A DNA stretch of 64,000 nt, taken from Micrococcales bacterium. GTDB lineage: Bacteria > Actinomycetota > Actinomycetes > S36-B12 > UBA10799. Below are positions 6,989-17,032 of the stretch, piece by piece. Each line of letters opens with the position of its first letter. The stretch's first letter is position 1. The notes below the pieces were generated by a model. The model saw only the letters and a program-made list of their open reading frames with translations. It did no database searches and was not told the origin of the DNA. The stretch is taken from assembly GCA_016703125.1 (NCBI GenBank), contig JADJCR010000011.1, positions 1-64,000 on the forward strand, given 5' to 3'. Position numbers and translations under genes: made by a program.

Positions 6989-8654
6989 TGGGCAGGCGGC
7001 GGTCGCGGCCGAAGGCCCGGGAATTGATCTTCGGCCCCGGCGGGTACTGCCGGCGCTTCCACTCCGCTGCGTCGGTGAGGTGTACCACTCGCGACACCAG
7101 GGCCGGGTCGAAACCAGCCGCCACGAGTTCCGTCGCACCCATGTCCGACCCGACGTACGCCTCGAGCAGTGCGTCGAGCTCGTGGTAATCCGGCAAGGAG
7201 TCCGAGTCCAACTGGCCGGGGCGCAACTCCGCTGACGGGGGCTTCTCGATGCTGCGTTCCGGGATCGGACCCGGCCGGCCCTCCCGGACCGCCGACTCGT
7301 TGCGCCACCGTGCCATCTGCCACACCAGGGTCTTGGGTACGTCTTTGATGGGGGCGAAACCCCCGACTGCGTCGCCGTAGATCGTCGAATAGCCGACCGC
7401 CAGTTCGCTCTTGTTCCCCGTCGCGAGCACCAGCTGACCCTCGGAATTGCTGATCGCCATCAGGATGGCGCCGCGGACCCGCGCCTGGAGGTTCTCCGCC
7501 GCCAGGCCATCGAGGTGGAGGCTCTGCTGGTAGGCCGCCACCATGTCACTGATTGGAACGGTGCGCAGGTTCATGCCCGTGAGCGAAGCCGACTGGGCGG
7601 CATCGGCCAGGGAGTGTTCGGAGGAGTATTCGCTGGGCATCCGCACGCCGTACACGTTCTGGGCGCCGACCGCGTCGCACGCGATGGCGGCGACGAGCGC
7701 GCTGTCGATGCCACCGGACATGCCCAGCACCACCGACCGGAACCCGTTCTTGCGCACGTAGTCGCCCAGACCGGTCACCAGGGCGAGGTAGACCTCGCGG
7801 GCGTCGCTGAGGGGTTCGGCCACTGAGGGACCGGCGGTGTCGTCGTGTGCCCGCGAGGGCAGGCTGACGTCAGGGGGTGCCTCACCGTCGGGCAGATCCA
7901 GGTCCGTGACCAGGATGTGGTCGACGAACTGCGGAGCACGCGCGATCAACTCGCCCTGCGGTCCGACGACCAGCGAGTCGCCGTCGAATACCAGTTCGTC
8001 CTGGCCACCCCACATGTTCACGTAGGCCACGGTGCAGCCGAGATCCCGTGCCCGGCGTGCACAGAGGCCGAGTCGCACGTCGTCCTTGTTCCGCTCGTAC
8101 GGGCTGCCGTTGAGGACCAGCAGCATCCCCGGCGGGTCGTCGGCCAGTTGGGTCAGCGGCCCGGCACTGACCCAGATGTCCTCGCAGACGGCCACCGCCA
8201 CATCCGCGCCCCCGATGCGCAACCGCAACGGCTGCTGCCCGGGCCGGAAGTAACGCTGTTCGTCGAAGACGCCGTAGTTGGGCAGGTGGTGTTTGGCGTA
8301 GTCGGCGACCACCAGGCCGCCGTGGAGGACCGCCGCGGCGTTGTAACCGCGGTGATCCGTCGCGTCGGCCGGTGGCGGGGCCAGGTGGCCGACGACCACG
8401 GCGACGTCCCCGAGGCCGGCCGCCTCCAGATCGTTGGCCAGCGTCTGCACGGAGCGGTCGCAGGCACGCTGGAAACTCCGCCGCAAGGCGAGGTCCTCCA
8501 CGGGGTAGCCGGTGAGCATCATCTCGGGGAAGGCGACCAGATCCGCCCCGGCGGCGGCCGCCTGTGCGGTCGACTCCACCACCAGCGCCCGGTTGCCGAG
8601 AAGATCCCCGACCGTGGGGTTGACCTGTGCCAGCGCGATCCGGATCCGAGCCAT
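6957..8654 (-). CDS. nadE: Glutamine-dependent NAD+ synthetase
   Basis: Last step of NAD synthesis: amidation of nicotinate adenine dinucleotide with ammonia made from glutamine in the same protein. The 565-residue two-domain form has an N-terminal nitrilase-like glutaminase with Glu in FPEMMLTGYP, Lys in KHHLPNYGVFDE and Cys in AVCEDIW. The C-terminal synthetase has the PP-loop VLGMSGGIDSAL (about residue 290) and NKSELAVGYSTIYGD. The ATG at 8654 is well placed before the first strand (RIRIALAQVNPTVGD). It is divergent from glnA2. Confidence 0.95.
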   Translation of the reverse strand: MARIRIALAQVNPTVGDLLGNRALVVESTAQAAAAGADLVAFPEMMLTGYPVEDLALRRSFQRACDRSVQTLANDLEAAGLGDVAVVVGHLAPPPADATDHRGYNAAAVLHGGLVVADYAKHHLPNYGVFDEQRYFRPGQQPLRLRIGGADVAVAVCEDIWVSAGPLTQLADDPPGMLLVLNGSPYERNKDDVRLGLCARRARDLGCTVAYVNMWGGQDELVFDGDSLVVGPQGELIARAPQFVDHILVTDLDLPDGEAPPDVSLPSRAHDDTAGPSVAEPLSDAREVYLALVTGLGDYVRKNGFRSVVLGMSGGIDSALVAAIACDAVGAQNVYGVRMPSEYSSEHSLADAAQSASLTGMNLRTVPISDMVAAYQQSLHLDGLAAENLQARVRGAILMAISNSEGQLVLATGNKSELAVGYSTIYGDAVGGFAPIKDVPKTLVWQMARWRNESAVREGRPGPIPERSIEKPPSAELRPGQLDSDSLPDYHELDALLEAYVGSDMGATELVAAGFDPALVSRVVHLTDAAEWKRRQYPPGPKINSRAFGRDRRLPITNRWREPLD

Positions 8655-8746
8655 GCCCCCAGTCTGGCAAAGGACCCCGGTCGGAGGACTGGCCGCACGA
8701 GGATCACGGTCGTCGCCGAGGGCGACCCATACGGCAGGATGGGGCC

Positions 8747-10082
8747 ATGGACAAGCAGACCGAGTACGTGCTGCGCACGATCGAGGAGCGCGACATCCGG
8801 TTCGTGCGCCTGTGGTTCACCGACGTGCTGGGCATCCTGAAGTCGGTGTCGATCGCTCCGGCGGAGTTGGAGGGGGCTTTCGCCGAGGGGCTGGGCTTCG
8901 ATGGCTCGGCGATCGAGGGGTTCTCACGGGTCACCGAGTCCGACATGCTCGCCAAGCCGGACCCATCGAGTTTCCAGATCCTCCCCTGGCGCGGTGACGA
9001 CATGCCGGTCGCGCGGCTGTTCTGCGACATCCTCCTGCCCGACGGGTCGCCGTCGTACGCGGATCCGCGGTGGGTGCTCAAGCGCCAACTCGCCAGGGCT
9101 GCTCAGCAGGGCTTCACGTTCTGGCACCCACCCGGAGATCGAGTTCTTCCTGTTCAACGAGCAGGCCGGGCCGACCGGCGAGCCCGTCCCGATGGACAAC
9201 GTGGGTTACTTCGACCACAGCCCGCGCCCGGCCGGCCAGGACTTCCGGCGCACGACCATCTCCACGCTCGAGCACATGGGCATCTCCGTGGAGTTCTCCC
9301 ACCACGAGGGCGGCCCGGGTCAGCAGGAGATCGACCTGCGGTACGCCGACGCCCTGACCACCGCGGACAACATCATGACGTTCCGCCTCGTGGTCAAGGA
9401 GGTGGCGCTCGAGCACGGTGTGGTTGCCTCCTTCATGCCCAAGCCGTACACCGATCACCCCGGCTCGGGCATGCACACCCACGTGAGCCTGTTCGAGGGC
9501 GACGCGAACGCCTTCTTCGAGCCGGGTGCCGACCTGCAGTTGTCGGTGATCGCGCGGCAGTTCATCGCCGGGCTGCTCACGCACGCCCCGGAGATCACCG
9601 CGGTGACCAACCAGTGGATCAACTCCTACAAGCGCCTGGCCGGTGGCATGGAGGCTCCCAGCTACATCTGCTGGGGGCACAACAACCGTTCGGCACTGAT
9701 CCGGATCCCGATGTACAAGCCGGCCAAGGGGCAGTCGACCCGCATCGAGTTCCGCTCGCTGGACAGCGCTGCGAACCCCTACCTGGCCTACGCGGTGATC
9801 CTCGCAGCGGGACTGAAGGGCATCGAGGAGAAGTACGAACTGCCCGCGGCCACAGAGGACGACGTTTGGTCGCTCACCGACGGCGAGCGGCGGGCCCTGG
9901 GCCTGCAGCCGCTGCCGGGCAGCCTGGAGCAGGCCATCGTGGCCATGGAGGGGTCGGAACTGGTCGCCGAGACCCTCGGCGAGCACGTGTTCGACTTCTT
10001 CCTGCGCAACAAGAAGGCGGAGTGGGCCGAGTACAAGAAGCACGTGACCCAGTTCGAACTGGACCGGTACTTGTCGCTATGA
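8747..10082 (+). CDS. glnA2: Glutamine synthetase type I, GlnA2 class (one frameshift)
   Basis: ATP-dependent synthesis of glutamine from glutamate and ammonia. The N-terminus (DKQTEYVLRTIEERDIRFVR) and the C-terminus (HVTQFELDRYLSL) closely fit mycobacterial GlnA2. One extra base at about 9124-9126 (TGG C ACC CAC) breaks the frame; removing it gives FTFWTHPEIEFFLF and a 444-residue protein, the family length. At the site of the adenylylation Tyr this protein has DVWSLT, with Trp, so GlnE should not modify it. The stop overlaps the glnE start (ATGA). The break is probably a sequence error, since all conserved blocks on both sides are intact. Confidence 0.93.
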
Positions 10083-13011
10083 GTCCCCGGCAGGCGAGTC
10101 TGCAGACCGATCTGGTCCGCACCGGCTTCGTCGATGCCAAGAACGCCGGCGCACGGATCCAGGACCTCGTGGACGGTGCCCTGGCCGGCCTGCTCGACCC
10201 CGGTGACTTCGGGGTGGCCGCCGACCCCGACCGGGCCCTGCAGATGCTCACGGACCTGACCAGCGACAATCCGGACGGTGTCCGCCACGTGCTCGGCGAC
10301 CCGGGGCACAAGGCGAGGTTGCTGTCCCTGCTCGGGCTGTCGGAGAGCCTGGGGGATTTCCTGCGGCGCTACCCCGAGTACGTGGTGGCGGTGACCGATG
10401 ACTCGACGCAGGGCGCCCGTGGCCGAATCCTCGCCGCGCTGGCTGCGGAGAACCCCATGCTCGGCCTGCGCGTGGCGTATCGCCGGGAGCTGGTGGGGGT
10501 CGCGGCGCGGGATCTGTGCGGTGAGGCCTCCCTGGAGACCACCATGACCCAACTGACGGACCTGGCCGATGCGGCTCTGCAGGGGTGCTACGAGTTGGCC
10601 GTCCGGGAGGTTGGGGAGGCCGCCGCGGCGGTCGACCTCGCGGTCATCGCGATGGGCAAGTGTGGCGCCCGCGAACTGAACTACATCTCGGACGTGGACG
10701 TGGTGTTCGTGGCCGAACCGCGCACACCGGAGGTTCCGGCCCAGGTCGCGCTGCGCGCCGGGCAGCAGATCGCCAGCAGGTTGATGCAGATCGCCAACGC
10801 CGCCACCTCGGAGGGCTCGATCTGGGAGGTGGACGCCGCGCTGCGCCCGGAGGGGAAGGCCGGGGCGCTGGTCCGCACCATCGACTCCTACGTCGCGTAC
10901 TACCGCAAGTGGGCCAAGACCTGGGAGTTCCAGGCACTGCTGAAGGCGCGGCCGGCAGCAGGCAACCTCGACCTGGGCGCCCGCTACGTGGATTCCGTGG
11001 TCGACTTCGTATGGACCGCGGCCGACCGCGAGAATTTCGTCGATGACGTGCAGGCCATGCGCCGACGGGTCGAGGCGCACATCCCCGAGAAGCAGGCCGC
11101 CCGGGAGATCAAACTGGGCCGCGGTGGTCTGCGCGACGTGGAGTTCGCGGTGCAACTCCTGCAACTGGTGCACGGCCGCAGCGATGTCACGCTGCGGTCA
11201 CCGGCCACGTTCAGCGCCTTGGAGAGTCTGGCCACGTGGGGGTACGTGGCCCGGGTGGACGCCGCCGGGATGGCGAACGCCTATCGCTTCCTGCGCATCC
11301 TCGAGCACCGTGTCCAGTTGCGCCAGATGCGGCGCACCCACCTGTTCCCCGATCGGGAGCCGGAGTTGCGCATCGTCGCGCGCTCAATGGGCATGCGCAC
11401 CCACCCGGCCGCGGAGATCGAGGCCGCCTTCGCCAAACAGGTCCGGCAGGTCCGCAGGCTGCATGAGAAGTTGTTCTACCGGCCGCTGCTCAACGCCGTG
11501 GCCCGTCTGGATCCCGGAGAGGCGCGGTTGACGCCGGAAGCCGCTGAGGAGCGCCTGCGGGCGCTGGGTTACCAGGATCCGCGCGGTGCGCTTCGTCACC
11601 TTGAGTCGCTGACCAACGGCGTGAGCCGACGCGCCGCGATCCAGCGGACGTTGTTGCCGGTGATGCTCGGGTGGTTCGCGGACTGCCCCGACCCGGATGC
11701 CGGGCTGCTGGGGTTCCGGCGGGTCTCCGATGCGCTGGGGTCGACCCCCTGGTATCTGCGGCTGCTGCGCGATGAGTCGCACACTGCCGAGCGGATGGCA
11801 CACGTCATGGCCTCGTCACGCTACGCCACCGACCTGCTATTGCGGGCTCCGGAGGCGGTCCAGATCCTCGCCGACGACGAGCAACTCGCGCCGCGGCCTG
11901 CCGCCGATGTCGCCGCGGAGGCACTCACCGCCGGGCTGCGGCAGGCCGATCCGGAGGCGGCGCGATCGTCGCGATCCGGGCCACCCGGCGGCGCGAGCTG
12001 TTCCGGATCGCGGCTGCCGACCTGCTCTCCCTGCTCGACGTCGAGCAGGTGGGCCTGGCCCTGAGTGCCATCGCGGACGCGACGATCCAGGCGGCCCTGG
12101 CGGTGGCCACGCAGAGTGTTCGAGTCGATGATGTGCCGGCCGAGGACCTCGTGGAGTTCGTCGTCATCGGGATGGGTCGCTACGGGGGGCAGGAACTTGG
12201 GTACGGCTCGGATGCCGACGTCATGTTCGTATACCGCCCGCGTGACGGCGTCGACGAGTCGGTAGCCGCTGCCGCCGGCACCGGGGTCGCCACCGAGTTG
12301 CAGCGCCTGCTGTCGCTGCCGTCGGCCGACCCGCCGATCGACCTCGACGCCGACCTGCGCCCAGAGGGCCGCAACGGCCCAGTGGCGCGCTCACTGGCCT
12401 CGTATGCTGCTTACTACAACCGCTGGTCCGCGGCGTGGGAGGCGCAGGCCCTGCTCCGGGCGCGGCCCGTCGCCGGCTCACCGCCGCTGCAGGACGACTT
12501 CGTGGCGCTGATCGATCCCGTGCGCTACCCGGCCGGCGGAGTGCCGCAGAAGGACCTCGTCGAGATGCGGCGGCTGAAGGCCCGGATGGAAGCCGAGCGT
12601 CTGCCCCGCGGAGCCGATCCTGCGCTGCACCTGAAACTCGGCAGGGGCGGGCTGTCCGACGTGGAGTGGGTGGCGCAACTGCAGCAACTGCAGCACGCAC
12701 ATGAGCACGAGGAGCTGCGGACCACTCGGACGTTGCCCGCGCTCGAGCAGGCCACTCTGCTCGGCTTCATCGATGATGCGGACCGGGACCGGTTGACCGC
12801 GGCGTGGCGCCTGGCATCCTCGATCCGGGACGCCATCATGCTCAGTTCCGGGCGGGCCGGTGACTCGGTGCCCTCGGACTACCGGACCCTGGCTCGGGTG
12901 GCTTACCTGCTGTCCTATCCACCGGACGACGGGGGGGCGATGCCGGAGGACTACCGACGACTGACCCGCCGGGCGCGTCAGGTGATGGAGCGGCTGTTCT
13001 ACGACATCTGA
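10079..13011 (+). CDS. glnE: Glutamine synthetase adenylyltransferase/deadenylylase (one frameshift)
   Basis: Bifunctional enzyme that adds AMP to, or removes it from, a Tyr of glutamine synthetase. Both nucleotidyltransferase domains are visible: GKCGARELNYISDVDVVFV in the N-terminal half and GMGRYGGQELGYGSDADVMF in the C-terminal half, each followed by HLKLGRGGLSDVEW-like helices. A single missing base at about 11959-11962 (GCG GC. GCG ATC) splits the frame; with one base restored, AIVAIRATRRRELFRIAA joins the halves and gives about 977 residues, normal for actinobacterial GlnE. The start overlaps the glnA2 stop. The target is probably GlnA1 (28353-29786), which keeps the Tyr. Confidence 0.93.
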
Positions 13012-13043
13012 TGGTTCGCTGTCCCGCACTACAGTGATCAGCC

Positions 13044-14543
13044 ATGCAGATGGGCGTGAACTTCCCGGCCGCAAGCAGCGGCACCCGCAGCACGACGGCG
13101 ACCGGTCGCGCGGTCATCGCGGACTCCCTGCGGGAGGTGAGCCCTGCTGCCGCGCGCCGGGTCGAGGCCATCAAGGACTGGCGGGGCGGCTACCTGTCGG
13201 CGATCCGGGAACTGGTGGTGGCCGCGGCGGCGAACCCGCAGGCGGCGGTCACGATCTCGCAGTCGGGACTCGACTCTCTGCACGACCGGTTCGTGTGGTC
13301 CGCCGACGGCAGCGACAGTCCGTTGCTGAGCACGTTGTCGGTCAGCAACCACCCCGGCATGGACACCTTCGAGGTGATCGGGCGCAATGACCGCCGAGGT
13401 CAGTTCTCCGTGCCGTACAAGGGCAAACGGCTGGCGGGTGGAGATCTGCACCGGCAGCTCGATGAGTGGGTGTCACGCGGCGTCGCAGAGCCGTCGTTCG
13501 CCGATGCCGTGCGCGCGGTGATGGCCAACCCGCATTGGCTGGATCTGCGCGATCTGCAGTTGGCGCTGCTCGGTGCGGGTGCGGAGATGGGCCCGTTGCG
13601 GCAGTTGCTCGACTGGGGGGCCACGGTCTACGCCGTCGACCTTCCGCAGGCTGACCGCTGGAACGCGATCATGGCCATCGCCAAGCAGTCGGCCGGTCGG
13701 CTGGCGGTGCCGATCCCGCGCGGTTCGGTGAACCTGGACACCGCGTCGGATGCCAAGGTGGCCGGCCTGGCCGGCATCGACATGATCGAGCGGACCGACG
13801 CATTGCTGTCCTGGCTCAGGGACATCGACGGGCCGTTCATCCTGGGCAACTACGCATACGCCGACGGCGCTTCCCACGTGCGGGTGTCGATGGCGATCGA
13901 CGCTGTGACCGTGGCGCTCTCCCGCAGCAACTCGGAGCTGTCCTTGGCCTTCCTGGCCACCCCCACCGATGTGTTCGCAGTCCCCGAGGACGCCGTGGCG
14001 ATGGCCCGCGACCGATGGCGGCGCCGGCGTACCCGCCGTGTCCTGCAGGCGCCGTTGCAGTTGGCGAACCTCTTCGAGCCGGCCTACCGGGAGACCGTGA
14101 TCGACGACACCGGAAGGGAAGTCGGGATCGCCGATTGCCTGGTGCCACAACAGGGGCCGAACTACGCGTTGGCCAAGCGACTGCAGCGATGGCGGGCGAT
14201 CGTGGCGCGGGAGGCCGGTCGCCGGGTGTCGCTGAACGTCGCGCCGGCCACCCGCACCCGCTCGGTGGTGAAGAGCCGGGCCCTCGCGGCCGCGTATGCG
14301 GGAGCCGGTCAGTTCGGTGTCGAGGTGTTCTCCCCGGCCACGGCGAACACCCTCATGGCAGCGCTGCTCGTGCGTGACCTGCACGACCCGCAGTCGGCGT
14401 CGAACCCGCGGCGGGACTTGCGCAACCCCATGGACCTGTTCGCCGACGCGGCCAACCACGGCGGGCTGTGGCGTGCGGCTTACGAGCCGCGCTCGGTCCT
14501 GACTCTGGCGGCGGTGCTGGGCCTGTTCGTGCGCAACGCCTGA
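13044..14543 (+). CDS. Uncharacterised conserved-looking protein with a Rossmann-like segment
   Basis: A 499-residue protein I do not recognise. The N-terminal part ends near FSVPYKGKRLAGGD. Around residue 175 there is LLGAGAEMGPLRQLLDWGA followed by VYAVDLP, which looks like a dinucleotide-binding beta-alpha-beta unit ending in an acidic residue. The middle is Arg-rich (RDRWRRRRTRR). The C-terminus (SVVKSRALAAAYAG to LGLFVRNA) is Ala-rich and helical. No signal peptide is seen; a few hydrophobic helices near the C-terminus may be buried or membrane-peripheral. It begins 33 bases after glnE on the same strand. Codon use resembles the neighbours, so it is a real gene. Confidence 0.75.
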   Translation: MQMGVNFPAASSGTRSTTATGRAVIADSLREVSPAAARRVEAIKDWRGGYLSAIRELVVAAAANPQAAVTISQSGLDSLHDRFVWSADGSDSPLLSTLSVSNHPGMDTFEVIGRNDRRGQFSVPYKGKRLAGGDLHRQLDEWVSRGVAEPSFADAVRAVMANPHWLDLRDLQLALLGAGAEMGPLRQLLDWGATVYAVDLPQADRWNAIMAIAKQSAGRLAVPIPRGSVNLDTASDAKVAGLAGIDMIERTDALLSWLRDIDGPFILGNYAYADGASHVRVSMAIDAVTVALSRSNSELSLAFLATPTDVFAVPEDAVAMARDRWRRRRTRRVLQAPLQLANLFEPAYRETVIDDTGREVGIADCLVPQQGPNYALAKRLQRWRAIVAREAGRRVSLNVAPATRTRSVVKSRALAAAYAGAGQFGVEVFSPATANTLMAALLVRDLHDPQSASNPRRDLRNPMDLFADAANHGGLWRAAYEPRSVLTLAAVLGLFVRNA

Positions 14544-14585
14544 GGAGCGCCGGCGGAATACCGCACCCGGGTTGCGGCGTTGACC

Positions 14586-16664
14586 ATGGTCGTGAGCAGC
14601 AGCGTCGATCTCGACCTCGAGGGCATGACGTGCGCATCATGTGCGGCGCGCATCGAGAAGAGGCTCAATGCGCTGCCCGGGGTGGCCGCGACGGTGAACT
14701 TCGCGACCCACTCGGCCCACGTGCAACTGCCGGCGGGAGTCGACGTCGACGACTGTGTCGCAGCCGTGGAGAAGGCCGGCTACGGTGCGTCGGCACACCA
14801 TCCCGACTCCGAGCACGACCACACCGACCCCACACTGCTGCGCCGTCTGATCACCGCCGCCGTGCTGGCCGTGCCAGTCGTCGTGCTGTCCATGGCGATG
14901 CCGTCGATGACCGTGATGTGGTTGATCGCGGCCCTGGCCACGCCCGTGGTCTTCTGGGCGGCGTGGCCGTTCCACCGGGCGGCGTTCAAGGCCGCACGGC
15001 ATGGGTCGACAACCATGGACACGCTCGTCAGCCTGGGGATCCTGGCCGCCTACGGCTGGTCAATCGTGGCCCTGTTCACCGGCGGGCACATCTACTTCGA
15101 GGTCGCCGTCACCGTCGCCACCTTCCTGCTGGCCGGGCGCTACGCCGAGGCCCGGGCCAAGGACCGCGCGGGGGAGGCTGTGACCGCACTGTTGAGGATG
15201 GGCGCGAAGGAGGCCACGGTGCTGCGGGACGGCGTCGAGGTCCTCGTGCCCGTCTCGCACCTGCGGGTGGGCGATGAGTTCGTCGTCCGGCCGGGAGAGA
15301 AGGTGGCCACCGATGCCGTCGTGGTCGCCGGTGACTCGTCGGTGGACAACGCCCTGATCACAGGTGAGTCCTTGCCCGTCGACGTCGGTCCGGGCGACCG
15401 GCTCATCGGTGCTGCGGTCAACCAGACCGGCCGGCTCATCGCGCGGGCCGAGCGCGTGGGTGCGGACACGGAGCTGGCGCAGATTGCGGCCGCGGTGGAG
15501 CGCGCGCAGACCGGCAAGGCGCCGGTGCAGCGCCTGGCCGACCGCGTGTCGTCGGTGTTCGTGCCCGTGGTGCTGGTGCTGTCGGTCCTCACCGCCTTCG
15601 GCTGGCTGGTCGCCGGAGGCAGCTGGACGGCTGCCTTCACCGCCGCGGTCGCCGTGCTCATCATCGCGTGCCCCTGTGCGCTCGGTCTGGCGACCCCCAC
15701 GGCGATCCTCGTCGGCACCGGCAAGGGTGCGCAGTTGGGGATTCTCATCTCCGGGCCCGAGATCCTCGAGCGCACGCGCGCCATCGACACGGTGATCCTG
15801 GACAAGACCGGCACGCTCACGCAGGGACGCATCGAGGTGCAGATCTTGACGGAGGACCCGGACTTCGAACGACTCGTGGGCACAGTGGAGTCGGCCAGCG
15901 AGCACCCGGTGGGGCGCGCGATCGCCGCCGCCCTGCCAGCCCGCGGTCAGTTGCAGGGGTTCCAGGCGGTTCCGGGCCGGGGTGTGCGGGGTGTGGTTGA
16001 CGGCGTGCAGGTGGTGGCCGGCACGTCGCGATGGATGCGCGAACTCGGCTATGACGTGACCGACGAGGCGGCCGTGTTCGCCGCCTGGGGCGGGACCCTC
16101 CGGGGGGAGGTGCTTGTCAGCGACACCCTGCGACCAACGAGCAGGCAGGCGGTAGCCGAACTTCACGCGTTGGGTCTGCGGACGGTGCTGCTGACCGGGG
16201 ACACCCGCGCTGCCGCCCGCTCTGTCGCGGCTGAGGTGGGGATCGACGAGGTCGTATCCGAGGTGAAACCTCTGGACAAACAGCAGGCGGTGGCCGACCT
16301 GCAGGCGGGTGGGGCCCTCGTGGCGATGGTCGGTGACGGGGTCAATGATTCCGCGGCACTGGCCACAGCGGATCTGGGGATCTCCATGGGAGCCGGCGCC
16401 GACGTGGCCATCGCGGCCAGCGACATCACGCTGGTGCGCAACGACCCGCTGGCCGTCGTCGACGCCATCCGCTTGAGCCGGCAGACGCTGCGCACGATCA
16501 AGCAGAACCTCTTCTGGGCCTTTGCCTACAACAGCGCCGCCATCCCGTTGGCGATGTCCGGCCTGCTCACGCCCATGATCGCCGGGGCCGCGATGGCCTT
16601 CTCATCGGTGTTCGTGGTGCTGAACAGCCTGCGGCTGCGTGGTTTCCGCGGCGTCCAGGCCTGA
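14586..16664 (+). CDS. copA: Copper-exporting P1B-type ATPase
   Basis: Exports Cu+ across the cytoplasmic membrane. One N-terminal heavy-metal domain (GMTCASCAARIEKRL, about residues 13-27), then about eight membrane segments with the CPC metal site in ACPCALGLATPTA. The actuator motif is TGESLPVD, the phosphorylation motif DKTGTLTQG, the nucleotide-site motif SEHPVG, and the hinge GDGVNDSAAL. The 692 residues are normal. The ATG at 14586 is preferred; a TTG six bases upstream is also possible. No copper chaperone or CsoR repressor gene is adjacent. The TM7-8 region (YNSAAIPLAMSGLL) fits the Cu+ subclass (Asn-Tyr, Met-Ser). Confidence 0.95.
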   Translation: MVVSSSVDLDLEGMTCASCAARIEKRLNALPGVAATVNFATHSAHVQLPAGVDVDDCVAAVEKAGYGASAHHPDSEHDHTDPTLLRRLITAAVLAVPVVVLSMAMPSMTVMWLIAALATPVVFWAAWPFHRAAFKAARHGSTTMDTLVSLGILAAYGWSIVALFTGGHIYFEVAVTVATFLLAGRYAEARAKDRAGEAVTALLRMGAKEATVLRDGVEVLVPVSHLRVGDEFVVRPGEKVATDAVVVAGDSSVDNALITGESLPVDVGPGDRLIGAAVNQTGRLIARAERVGADTELAQIAAAVERAQTGKAPVQRLADRVSSVFVPVVLVLSVLTAFGWLVAGGSWTAAFTAAVAVLIIACPCALGLATPTAILVGTGKGAQLGILISGPEILERTRAIDTVILDKTGTLTQGRIEVQILTEDPDFERLVGTVESASEHPVGRAIAAALPARGQLQGFQAVPGRGVRGVVDGVQVVAGTSRWMRELGYDVTDEAAVFAAWGGTLRGEVLVSDTLRPTSRQAVAELHALGLRTVLLTGDTRAAARSVAAEVGIDEVVSEVKPLDKQQAVADLQAGGALVAMVGDGVNDSAALATADLGISMGAGADVAIAASDITLVRNDPLAVVDAIRLSRQTLRTIKQNLFWAFAYNSAAIPLAMSGLLTPMIAGAAMAFSSVFVVLNSLRLRGFRGVQA

Positions 16665-16815
16665 ACCCGGACGCCTCCCGCCGGCCGCCGGCCCCGGCGA
16701 ATCCGCACGAATGCGCACTCGCCGAGTGTCAGCCACCGGCCCGGCGACAACGTCACATCGCCCCTTGTGGCCACACCTGCCACGATCAGGGCCGTGCGTC
16801 AATTACGCTCGCAGG

Positions 16816-17016
16816 ATGGGAAAGTCCATCGGCATCGCCCTGCTCGTCGTCGCGGTCACGGCGCTGATCGTGTGGGCGCTGGGCCGCTTGCTGGACAGCG
16901 AGGTGCTCACCCAGCCGACCGTCGCCATGGGGGCGGGGCTCGGCGCGGGGTGTGGTTACCTGCTCACCCCCGGGGCACAAGCACGCTGGCGCGGCCGAAG
17001 CGGCAACCGGGACTGA
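16816..17016 (+). CDS. Small two-helix membrane protein
   Basis: A 66-residue ORF with GCAGGA directly before the ATG. Two hydrophobic segments (GIALLVVAVTALIVWALG, then TVAMGAGLGAGCGYLL) are separated by a short polar loop, ending in a basic tail (RWRGRSGNRD). No family is recognised. It lies 16 bases ahead of the RCC1 protein gene and may share its transcript. The 150-base gap before it holds only a weak GC-rich hairpin around 16695-16730. Confidence 0.55.
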   Translation: MGKSIGIALLVVAVTALIVWALGRLLDSEVLTQPTVAMGAGLGAGCGYLLTPGAQARWRGRSGNRD

Positions 17017-17032
17017 AAGGGCGAGGACGACG

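Noticed and set aside
8627..12064. A 1145-codon open frame that would fuse glnA2 and glnE
   Set aside because: It is a product of the glnA2 insertion. The middle part (9130-10078) is out-of-phase glnA2, with low-complexity Arg/Gly/Pro translation.
14586..16664. The P-type ATPase as a potassium (KdpB) or zinc/cadmium pump
   Set aside because: A heavy-metal domain with CASC and a CPC site, together with YN and MS residues in the last helices, fit the Cu+ class.
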